From contig CM057144.1 of assembly GCA_029964075.1 (NCBI GenBank), positions 7,711,281 to 7,775,280 on the forward strand: 64,000 nucleotides of DNA, written 5' to 3'. The number at the start of each line of letters is the position of its first letter. The stretch's first letter is position 1. The position numbers were made by a program, and so were the translations under genes. The notes under the pieces were generated by a model. It worked only from the letters and a program-made list of their open reading frames with translations, was not told where the DNA came from and made no database searches. Source of the stretch: Patiria pectinifera (Eukaryota; Echinodermata; Asteroidea; Valvatida; Asterinidae). This document shows, piece by piece, positions 50,001-62,000 of the stretch.

Positions 50001-53000
50001 AAAATGGATTGTATGCATCAAATGAGATTAAAAAAATGATATGTGATTTTGAACAATTGATTACGTGACAAGTCTTTGTTTCCAATGAGAATACTCTCTC
50101 TCTTTAAAGTTATGCCATTGAACCCATGTGATTGGCTCCCATCTAGTATTAAGAATGGTTAAAGTTTTGTAAGATGATTGTAATGTTAGGAGTTGAGCAG
50201 TGTTGTATATTCATTGCAACCGCTGTTCCTCTGTCTTGTTTCTAGCACATCTCGCCACATGATGTATTTCATTGAGAACACCTGGATGGATGCATCACAC
50301 ATTCTTGACATCATGTGTGAGTTGAATGTGATACCTCTAGCGCTACAGATCACCAACATCTGTGGTAATGTCATGGTAAGTCAAAAGTCACTTGAACTGA
50401 TACCAAATTGGAAAAAAATATCTGAACTATGAAGATTTTATTTTATGAAAGCAAAGAAGAAGAGTTCCTTCCATTTAGAAATAATTCAGATGCTTGAAGT
50501 TCAGATTCGGAACTGATTGTTAGTGTTAACCCTAACCCTCTAAGGGCTCTTTGGGGGTCAAGTACCAAATACCACAGATTACTACATGCTGGTTCATAAT
50601 CTGCTGTATGGTGTCAAAAAGTTGAGCTCTTACATTGAAATGCTATACCACTGCGGTGTGTGCTTCCATTACTAGTCTCGTACTTTGATGGGAGGACGAT
50701 CTGAGAGAAATGAGTTCCTGCTACTTCATGCCTTCTATGAGAAGAACTTCATCTGTCCAGACAAGGAATATAAGAAGAAAGCTGCTCCTGTGAATGTTGT
50801 AAGTAAACAAGAGAGAAGAAAACCCACGTTTCTGTGAATTTGAAAATAATAAAAACAGGCTTGTGTTCATTAAGGAGCACCCAACCTCAAGCAGGTGTAT
50901 CAAAATGTATCATGTAGAGACAGAAGCATAAGCAACTGAGCCGGAATGAGTCGTCTGTTTTGTGGCATGAAATTTAACCTGGACACAAGGTGGTTGTGCA
51001 TTTTGTGTTTGATTCCCAAGTAGAATGGCATCATTGACCAGTGACAGGATGTTCAGCTTCAGACAGAGCGACGTCAAATAACCACAATGCTAACGTCGTC
51101 TTAGCGAAATGAAGCCTGACGGGTTCATCCATGCACATATTTATGGGAATCTAAAAACAACAATTTTTACTCCCAAGTTGGTATTTGCACAGTTGGATGT
51201 CATTTTAAAAATATAATTGACACAGCGAGACAGCATTACAAGCAAATAAATGAACATTTAGGCAGCTCTTGGTGTGTTGCATAGCATTTACTGTCTTAAT
51301 ATTGAAATATTTATTTTATACAGCACGATGATGAAGGCAATGAGGACGTAGAGAAGCCAGCCAGTTCATCCAAGGCACGTCGCAAACCGGCCTATGCAGG
51401 AGGCTTGGTACTGGAACCAAAACGAGGTTTGTTATCAAATATGTCATGATGTGTACAGTGACATATTGTCACATCAAGAGTTCTAATCAGTCAGTCCTGA
51501 AGATGCACAGATTGTTACCACCAAAATATCAATTTTTTGTTGAAGAGGGAATATTGACTGAAATGGAAACTGAGGTCTTGAATACTATAAGTTAGCCGAT
51601 GAGTACATGTGCAACGTAGAATAATGTAGTGCGTGTGTCCCATATGGACTAAAGGCTTAGCGGCACACGGAGCACTAACGCACTACATTTTCCGTGCTGC
51701 ACAAATGAAAATCTATCTTCATGTAAACTTGATGCACAGTAAAGATGTAACGCATATATGCTGTAGCAATGTTGTAACTGTTATCCCATTACACATTGGT
51801 GCAGTACTTACTAATAGATTAGTATGTGATACATACCATGCAATACGAACTGTGCAGTACGGGATAATACCAAACGGTTGTAATACCAAGGATTCATGCT
51901 TGCTTGAAGAGAAGATTCAGAGTTTTACCAACTCAGCTTTTCATCCATATTTGGGAGATCTACCAAATGTCTACACAACACAATTGACATCGGTGGTAAT
52001 CCATTCCTATGTCTTTACCCACCAGGGTTCTACGACAAGTACATTCTACTTCTGGACTTCAACAGCCTTTATCCATCCATTATACAAGAGTATAACATCT
52101 GCTTCACTACGATCAGCCGCACACCAAGACCAGAGGAAACGGTACGCATCTACATTTGACCTGAAGAAAAAGGGGAGGGGGGAATTGTAAAAAGCTTAAC
52201 CTCAGCAATGCTACACGCTGGTTATATCAGCTTAATTAAAATTGTGTGGAGTACCACTAGTTTTAATTAAAATGCCAAGTATATTTAAGGCTGTGCTGAG
52301 TATTCAAATATTTGATTGATTATTGAATCGTTGAGCATTTTTATTCTTCAGAATTTTGAAATGCAATGCTGATAAATTAAGGAGGAAAACGAACTTTAAC
52401 ATACAGATTTGTGTGTGTGAAGTTTTGTCCATTGTGACCACTGCATTTAATGCTTTATTGACCCAGAATCAATTCTCTTAATACCATGATGTCGGTGAAT
52501 GTGCAAGTATTCATTCATATGGAAAAATTAATAGTTGAAAATTGAATTACTGGAACTGAGCCAACCCTACCTCTATCAACATGACGCAAGTGATCGTGGG
52601 CTTTGTTTGAAAATCATGTGAGTTTGCCATCATTAACCTGGGTAATGATGAATTGAAAAAGTAACTGTTGAAAATATTCGTTAGGCAGCAAATTAGACGG
52701 CGCTCAGAAATGAAACTTTTCCGATTTTAATCGGAAATCCGACTTTTTGAATTTTCCAACGAAATTTCCGATTTTCTTACAATGTGTCCCACAAAATTTG
52801 ATTTTGTAACGATTTTTTCACAAAATGTCATTTTATTTCAATCATAATTTCGAAGAAAAGTCGATGGAAATGGCACGTCAAAATCATCACGAACATAGTT
52901 TTAATCTCTTTCACCAGTCGTTATTGGTGTGTTTCAACGGTAGAAATACAGGCAATAACACTGATCGGAGCCTTTTCCGGCTGGACAAAAGGTTAAACAT

Positions 53001-56000
53001 TGACAGGTGACACGGAAAAATCACTGTGTTGCACGTGCTTGCATATGTACTGTGCACAATGGTACCAGCGCACGTACCTCACCGTACCGTCCGCTATAGC
53101 ACATGGCCGGGCGGGAACGGGTAGCCTTGTGAACGATCCAGTGGATAAAATAAAATCATTATGTTGTGCAATTTTCGGAGTTTTCAGATTTAGTTGTACA
53201 AAATGCAATGCTTTAAATATCATGATGATTATCTCAAGGATAGCGCAGAGAGCATTAGCAAAACATTTCACTGGCATTTGTTGGATGAGAAAGACGATAA
53301 TGCCTGATTTTCCCCACATACGAATGCAAGTGGAGTAGTGGAGTTGTGTGGTTGAATCATGGACATGATTGAAGCACCATGAACGGTGCCTTGTCTTTCG
53401 GACTTTTTCCTCGACTTTCTCAAGTAAGAAGTGAACTTCTTTGTTGATGACTCCATTACTCTAACCGTAATTCAGGCGTTTTATGCAATGAAAACACTGA
53501 CCTTTTTTTTTTCATTGTGAAATTTTGTTTGAATCGAAAATAAAGCAGGAGTTGGTGTCCGGAAATTGGGCATGAAGTGTATTTTCATGCATGTATATGT
53601 GTGTAACTGCAGCACGGCCCAGATTTCGGACACGTATTTTTGTTTGGCCTATTTTCCAATTTTTTTTGCCATATGCCAGTTTCATCTCTGGGCGCTTTAA
53701 GATTCGTATGATGGAATGATCCTTGTGAGCTGCATCAAGGCATGATTTAGATATCAGACTAGTCATCTTGTGGAGAAGTCATTGGTGACTGAATCCTGGC
53801 AAAAGAAATGTGTCCTTAAGCAAGAATCTTTACCACAATTGATTCTCATTTTTTTTCAGTATGCACCATCATTGCTGCAGTTATTTCAATTTTGGTGAAA
53901 CTAGAAAGATTTCCAGTATTCATAGTTGCAAAAATAAAAGAAGTTAATACATGCCAGTTGAGGGAATGGTGATAGCACAAGTTGAGAGCACTTACAAGAC
54001 AGATTTATAATCATTTTTTTTTTAAACAAAAAATCGTCTGTTGACTGTACATCATTCTCTATTGCACAATTACTTCACAGCTATGTTTTGTTTGCGATAT
54101 TTGTATGTGCATATTTGTTGAAGGTGGATGATGATTGGTTGCCGGAGGTTCCAGATCGTTCCTTAGAGATAGGAATCCTACCAACAGAGATACGAAAGCT
54201 TGTAGAGAGACGTAAACAAGTCAAGCAACTCATGAAGCAACCAGACCTTAATGCCGATCTCAAACTCCAGGTACCAACAAAATAACATGTGTATCTTGCC
54301 TCTCCATGGAGAATTGGTTTTAGTTATACTTATATGGGTCATTCTGTAAATTCTGGGTAAGCTTTTGTTCCGTTCCCTGTTACATCTATGATGTTATAAT
54401 TCTGATGCACTCTTTAATGCAGTCGTCCTCCAAATAGTAAACTAATTAACTTACAAAATTATAAACAATTTTATTTAAAGTCATTCTTAATGATACTTCA
54501 ATGGCAAACTACAAAGTACCAAGGTAACAGGAAAAATGCCACACTTGTAATGACACTATGCAAAAGAGACCACATATTTGACAAGTAAAACTATGGCAAT
54601 GCTTTATTGCATGGCTCATGCAGCACACCCACATCATGCTGCAAATTCAAGTTACAACAATGAATTTTTCTAGGACCTAAAAATTGACATAGAAAAGCAC
54701 TTAATAGTAGAAGCTTAATATCAATAGGATATGACGTGTATAGTAGGGACCATTATAAATTTTACGCATACGGGATGTGTATGTGGCTCGGATAAACTAG
54801 CTGGTTATATCACCATTTTGTGTTGTCATTTTACAAAACCCAAATATATACATTTTGATGTGAAATGCACATTGCCTATAATGTGCCAGCTGAAATCACC
54901 CAGCAGAATAATTATTTATAAGCAATGTTTTCCGTGCCGTATTTATACGTTTCCTGCATGCCTACCATTTCTAATTGTCCCTAATAGCTCATTGCTTTTA
55001 CAAACTGGACAGTTTTAGACCAGTGAAATTATAATCTCCAAAAAAAGACATAACTTTGAATGGCAAATCTAGGATGGTGTACATAGGAGTAATATCTAAT
55101 TCAACTAATGAATTTCAACTAATAGACAAGTATTTGCTGTCTCTGACCTATGTGATATGGATTAATAGTCAACAAGTATTTCTTTTTAGTTTGTCATTGT
55201 TTTTCCCCCCTTAGTATGATATTCGTCAGAAGGCTCTGAAGCTTACAGCCAACAGTATGTACGGATGTCTGGGTTTCTCCCATTCTAGATTCTATGCCAA
55301 GCCGCTAGCAGCACTGGTTACAGGCAAGGGGCGAGAGGTAAGGTGTAACACTCACTCAGGTCAGACTATGAATTTGGACGAGCAAAGATATTTGATTGGA
55401 GAAGGATTTTTAAATCTCTTGTTTAGATTCAACAATCTTAAATATGTTGTGTTACCTGTATGGAATTGTAATACCTTATATAAAGATATATCAAAACTTA
55501 CACTATTACAGGCCAGTGCAACTTATATAGCACGGATGAGATTTGTCACAATTTTTCCTGATTTCAGCATTTTTTGACAAGATATTTTTCTAATTTCAGG
55601 ATTAAAAAGAAACCCATTTGGTATTTTTACCTATAAAAGGTTACATAGAACAATAGATATAGGTATTTTAAGGGATGATTTAAGACAAATACAAAGCCTC
55701 TACATTGCTGTGGAGCCCTCAGCAACCCTCAAATCCTGTGCTGATTATTTCATGGATTGTTCATTTCCCCTCCAATCTCACTTTTGATGTAGGCTTGAGA
55801 AATGTACCTGAACAAGCTCAGGCAGCCTGTAAGAAATATGACAGTGTTTGATCAAAAGCTTATGTGGTAATTCTTGCTACTAGCTTTCTGTGTCATGTTA
55901 AAATGGCAATTTTTTTTACTTCGTATTTATTCCCAAGAGGAGACAAAGCAGTATGGTAAAATGACTTTCCCAAGAAAAACAAAACAAAACCACACCCATT

Positions 56001-59000
56001 GTTTATTGAGTTATTTAATTTCATGATGACAATGAACTAAGGATCTGTGAAGGTAAACTACCTCACAATACTAGCAAGAATCCTTGCGAGTGAATCCTTT
56101 TTGGAGAAGACAATGAAAGCAATGCCAATTTTAGATGTGAGAGAAACTCACAGAAATTGTTTTATGAATAACCGAAACAAGTAGGAACTGACAAATCCAA
56201 TCAGATGGGATTTGAACCAAGGTCACTAGTGTTAGAAGCTGAGTGGGGAAAGTAAGAAACTGAATGATGATAGCCATACATTGAAGCCTTTAATATCTAA
56301 AGGGAATCAGAATCCCTAACCATTGGAATGCAGTGTAAAACCTGTTCAAACCGTCTATCCACCAGTGGTCAGAAAGATTAATTTTAAACATCAGATGCTC
56401 TGTAATTGTTTTGTTTTTCCATATTTATTTTCGTAAGAAGTGTTTGATTCTGATGAGCCAAATGGTTAAGAAAAGTTCAACTCGTGAATTTGTGTCTCTT
56501 TTCAGATTCTAATGAACACTAAGGAGCTTGTTCAAAAGGTAGGATTTTCTGCTCAAACAAAGCGATAATTCTTACTGTTTTAAAGAATACTCAAATACAA
56601 CTGGAGTAACAGCCGTTGCATGACTTAGAAAGCCAATTTGTTAACTTTCAAAGGTATGCAAGTTTATTTAAGTACATGTTGTAGCATTTAAAGTTGCAAA
56701 ATTTCTTTACACGTTGACTTTTGCATATATTTGTATTGTCATATCAAATGGGAAATTCTCCTCAAAATTGTATTTTCCATTTTCTGTAGCTGATATTTTT
56801 ACTTCAAGAATGTTTTGTTTCTTGGTTATTTTCAGATGAATTTGGATGTGATATATGGAGACACAGATTCCATCATGATCAACACAAACACCAACGACTT
56901 GGATCAGGTCATGAAAGTCGGTAACAAGGTAAATGCTGCACTGGACCAGACAAAATTTAGACAATTGGGGGTACCAGTGAACATCTTCCTCCGGCCAATG
57001 TGCACAAGTCCTGGGGTCTGTGACAATTTACCCAGCTGATGTTATTTTGCTAGCAGTGCATGTTCGGTGCATTCTGGAAGCTTGTGAGGAAACAAATTTC
57101 ACATATTTTGACTTAAACCCAGTACATACTACTTACTTGTGCAGGTGTCTTAAGCCCTTGATCACCACTAGTAAGTAGGAGGTTGTGGGTTGGTGTCCCA
57201 CCTAGGTAATCTATTGAAGCTTTTCAGACTAGATGTTGGAAAACATTAATCATACAGTGCTGTTGTTGAAGGACTAAATCTGGTTTCAAAATAAACATCA
57301 TCTCAACGCAAAAGAATTGCATAAGAGGAAACCACGAGAGGCCTGCTTTTTTCCATAGTCAAACTATCAAATTTCTTGTAAAATATTTTTATGTCAAACG
57401 GTCAAATGTCAAGATCTCTGTAGTCAGAAAAAGGTTAAAGTCTTTGCCTTTCTCTGTCCCTGAAGAATCAAGTGGTTTTGACATTTGCTTTAAATTTTCA
57501 GCCACTCTTTACAGCAGTGTAATTCTTTATCAATAGGAAACACTGTGTTATTTCACACCAATACTTAACTGCTGTAGTAATGTATTTTTGGTTGTCCTTT
57601 TGTCTGAAGGTCAAGAATGAAGTGAACAAGCTGTATCGTCTGTTAGAGATTGACATAGATGGCGTCTTCCAGTCAATGCTGCTACTCAAAAAGAAGAAGT
57701 AAGTTTTTCAGTTTTTCAAGTTTCCCCACTGTGTGTGGTGGACAAAATCATGGTGTTGCTCTTTGAAATCCAATAGGAATGTTATTCGTTTTTCAGATGT
57801 CTTTTCTGATTCCAATTCTAAGAATATTCACAACATCCTGGTTGAACTGGCGCATTAAACTTCAATGCGCCCGAGCTCACACAGCCACGCAGATTTGTTT
57901 GCGTAACAATGCTTAGAACCAATCAGTAATGTGCCTTACTCTTCCTTTGCTTTTTGTTCAGGTATGCAGCACTTTCTGTGGAGCGTCATTCTGATGGAAC
58001 GATAACAACCAGTCAGGAATTGAAGGGACTGGATATCGTACGCAGAGACTGGTGTGATCTGGCCAAGGAGACTGGAAAGTAAGAAATTGAAATTTCTCTT
58101 CTGAATATTACAATGAGTAACCTGCTTAACATCACAATAAAAAAATTGAATCATTCTGAAAACGTGGAATGTGTTCTATGGTGTACAAAACAGTAGCATG
58201 TGGAATTCCTCTAGATTGTTTTGATATATTCAGGCCATTGGTTTTTTTCCTACAGTAAGCCATTGGTTAACTAAAGACTGATTCGTGACGTACCTTCTCC
58301 CTGTACCTTGACAAACATGATCATCAAACCATTGGGCCCTAAATCGAAGTACTGTAAGCAGCAACCAGCACTGACGGCCGGGCTTGAAATGACCCACATG
58401 TATCTCACAGCAATGACTAATGGAATCTGTGCACAAGTTCCCACTCACTGAAGTACATTTCAATAAAAAGGGAACATTCTTTTTGTTTTCAGCTATGTGA
58501 TTGGTCAGATCCTGTCAGCTGACCTGAGAGAGACCATCGTTGAGAACATCCATTCCAAATTGATTGAAATCGGGGAAAAAGTCGCCAAGAATGAGGTGCC
58601 TCTCAAGATGTATGAAATCAATAAGGTTAGTTAAGCTTGCGTGCCCTCCTGAACAAAACAACAATCTTACAGTGAGGTTGGGCTGGGGAACCCGATGGGT
58701 TGGGCTGGTATAGGTTAGGTTAGGTAGGGTTAATCTCAATACCAAGGACATCCAGTGTAGGATTGGCTAAACTGAAATGGGATGGGCGTCGTTAGGTTGG
58801 GTTGATTGATAAGAATATCAGGATAAGTGGGGTGTGGGATAGGGATTTGGTTTATGTTGGGTTAGATAGGGTAGGGTTGGGTTTGGCTGCGGTTTGGCTG
58901 GGATGAGTTTATATTTGAGTGCAGGTTTGGCTGGGGTTGGGCTGAATTTGGGCCAAGGTGGATGGGGTGGGGTCTATGATAAAACCACATATAATTAATA

Positions 59001-62000
59001 AATATATCAAAGGAAGAGTGTTTTTTTATGCTTGTTATTATCCATGTATCAAATTAGTAATGTAGAAGAAATCAAAAGGACTTTTTCCACAATATATAAT
59101 AGTGGTTCTTTTTGATATTCATTTGGGTTGGGTTATGTTGGGTTCAGGTTACCTTTAGATTTGTGTTTTGTTGGCTAGAGGGTTGGCTTGGGTTGGATCA
59201 GGTTACTTGTGGTTAGATTGGATTGGTTTACAAATAGTTTAGTTTGGGGTTTGATTTGATCTGGTTAAGTTAGGTTTAGTTGGGTCATGCACTTTTTGTA
59301 GTAAAAAGCCATATCCTCTGCAAGTGATCCCTGTGTGCTATTTCCAAGGTTTGCACCACGACTAATGTTGCTAGCATCATGACTTTGGGTGTGATCACTG
59401 GCTACATACGGGTTTATGGCTAGCACCCTTGAACAATGACATTGACAAATTGGGAAACTGCCAACATAGGGCTGGATAGCTTGGTTGGTGGAGCACTGGT
59501 ACAGTAATCTTTAGGTCACAGGTTCAAATGCTATTCAGTTAATTTCTTTGTTCGACTTTATGATTAAAACTAATGCACCTGGTCAGTTTCTGTTCAATTT
59601 AGACTAGCATCCTTAATCTCATTTTGTTCCTCATTCAATCACAGAGCCTGACAAAAGCACCACATGATTACCCAGATAAGAAGAGCTTACCTCACGTCCA
59701 CGTAGCTCTCTGGCTGAATAGCCAGGGAGGTAAGAAGGTTGGAGCAGGGGATACCATCTCCTATGTAGTGTGTGAGGTAAGTAGATATCACATAGAATGT
59801 GGGTAGAAACTGCTGGAGCCAGGATGTCAAGGTGCTTGTGTCCTTGAGCTAGACACTTTACATCATGAATATTCACATACAGGCATGCAACTATTCCTCA
59901 GATCCGTTGATTACCTCGTTGTATTTCTCAGGAATGCCATTACAAATTGAGAAACACTGTAGAGTCTTGTGTGGTTTGGAATGTCCTCATTTTTTCTAAA
60001 TTCCAAGTTGCATGCCTGCACATATTTACAAAGATTTCCAGTTGCTGTGTGCCGTCAAAGCTCTGTAATGGCGCAGGTTTTTTAGTCATGAAATCTGTGA
60101 TACAAGTATTTGCTTGACAAAACTGTATAGTTACCTATAATGTTGCACAAACATTTGTGATAAGATATGGTGCATAGTACACTGTGAGTTAGAAGTCATT
60201 TTAAATACTGAGTACAATGGCTTTTTAATGATGTGATTGTATCTCAATTCATGTGGCAGCAGATTAACATGTATTTATGCAATGTAGGCATTGAGGCTGT
60301 TTGTCATGCTATGCATGTGTTAGAACTGCTGTAGTTGCTTTTCTTGTCTTGTACGTGTATATAGAGGTACCAAATTTTAACAATTAAAACATTTTAAACA
60401 GTAAAACTTGGCCACAAGTCAGACTTTTGATGCTCCAAATCGTCTGTCTCTTAAAAGTTTATAAAAACTTATATATTTGAATACAGATATGTTGCATCAT
60501 GATACTATGCTGTGGCATCCTTTATTGTGATGATCACATATTGTGGTGTATTATATAGGCCCTATTAATGAAATAGAATTAAAGGGGAATCGTAATACAA
60601 ATCTTACCATAATTATTGCCCGTTCCTCCAGGATGGTTCTGTTCTGCCAGCCAGCCAGCGTGCATACCATCCAGGTGAAGTCCAGAAGCAAGACCATTTA
60701 AAGATAGACACCAAGTACTACCTGTCACAGCAGGTGCATCCAGTGGTCTCCAGACTGTGCGATCCTATTGAGGGTACTGATGCTGCTCGTATTGCTGAAT
60801 GCCTTGGTAAACACAACTATTTCAAATTCTATCCATTCGGTTAAGATTAGTGGGTTTTGTTTGTTTGTTTGTTTGTTGGGGGTGTTTGTTTGTTTGTTTG
60901 TTGGGGGTCTTTTTGGTTCTTATATTAAGCCTTAATGCCAGTGGGGCAATGCAGAAGTCTCCAAATATTAGGTTGTCAACATGGACACTTTCATGTTGGC
61001 AAAAAGTCCATCAAAGTGATTTTGTGGACCTTTCAAATGTTCTACACACAGGCATGTGAAATTTCCACGGATTTCCGCATTTTTTTATTTTCCCACTTCT
61101 TGTTTTTGTGTGACTGCCCTTTTTTTTTTAGTCCCCAGGCATAATTCCTGTAACAACTTCCCGTAATATTACGTGCGGCGCAGTTAGGACTCAAGTTGCG
61201 CATGAGTAACGGGCTATATACCTCAGCACAGTATGCATTTTCTTACAAGGTGTGACTAGACTAGCCAGCCTTTATCGCGGAACTGCCGGCCACACATATC
61301 ATCCATACATAGCCTTGGAGTTGAGGCTAAAACCAGAGTATTCCACTGTGAGAGTTTGTTCATTCAAGTCAGACAGCACCGTGAGGAAAACAAAACGCCA
61401 CCATACTGCCAAATTTGACTTGCCAAAAACGCCTTTCTACAACATTTGGACGTCAAAAATTATCCAATATCACGTCTTTCGTATTGAGATTGAGAGCGCA
61501 TGAAATATTGCTATTATTAAAAACTATTTTATGCATACTGTTGTGTGTGTGTGTCCGGACAAATCTTGTCAGCGTGATAACTTGAGAAATACTTAACATA
61601 TGAACTTCAAATTTGGTTTGTGTATTGTTCTTGGTAATCCAAAGAACCCTTTTGTATTTGGGGCCGAAAGGTCAAGAGTCAAGGTCACAGTGACTAAAAC
61701 AAAAGAAATTTTGTCAGCGCGATAACTTGAGAAATACTTTACATATGAAATTCAAATTTGGTTTGTGTATTGTTCTTGGTAATCCTAAGAAGCCTATTGC
61801 ATTTGGGGCCGAAAGGTCAAGGGTCAAGGTCACATTGACTGAAACAATAGAAATTTTGTCAGCGCGATAACGTGAGAAATACTGTACATGTGAACTTCAA
61901 ATTTTGTTTGTGGATTGTCCTTGGCAATCCTAAGAAGCCTATTGCATTTGGGGCCAAAAGGTCAAGGGTCAAGGTCACAGTGGCTAAAACAAAAGGAATT

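Larger units (their letters stand above)
41439..51426 (+). other. POLA1: POLA1 exons 11-23: N-terminal and exonuclease-like domains (residues about 401-899)
   Basis: Conserved blocks appear in order: [42 protein letters not shown]-like [17 protein letters not shown], then [46 protein letters not shown] and NATCGRM. Pol alpha is known to have an inactive proofreading domain; the acidic DIE-type motifs of active family-B exonucleases are not seen. [10 protein letters not shown] in exon 23 marks the entry into the polymerase domain. Confidence 0.9.
52026..58625 (+). other. POLA1: POLA1 exons 24-31: palm, fingers and thumb (residues about 900-1183)
   Basis: Family-B region II is [10 protein letters not shown] with the metal-binding aspartate at residue 910 (exon 24). 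Region III is KLTANSMYG at 996-1004 (exon 26), with the conserved lysine, asparagine and tyrosine. Region I is YGDTDS at 1046-1051 (exon 28), with both catalytic aspartates. KKKKYAAL (exons 29/30) and [16 protein letters not shown] (exon 30) are the downstream family-B motifs. All catalytic residues are present, so the polymerase should be active. Confidence 0.95.

Noticed and set aside
51633-52190. 185-codon open frame overlapping POLA1 exon 24
   Set aside because: It runs through intron 23 and then reads exon 24 in the wrong frame; no recognisable domain.
58673-59290. Interstitial telomeric repeat
   Set aside because: TTAGGG is not repeated regularly; the tract is an irregular GGTT/TTGGG mixture.
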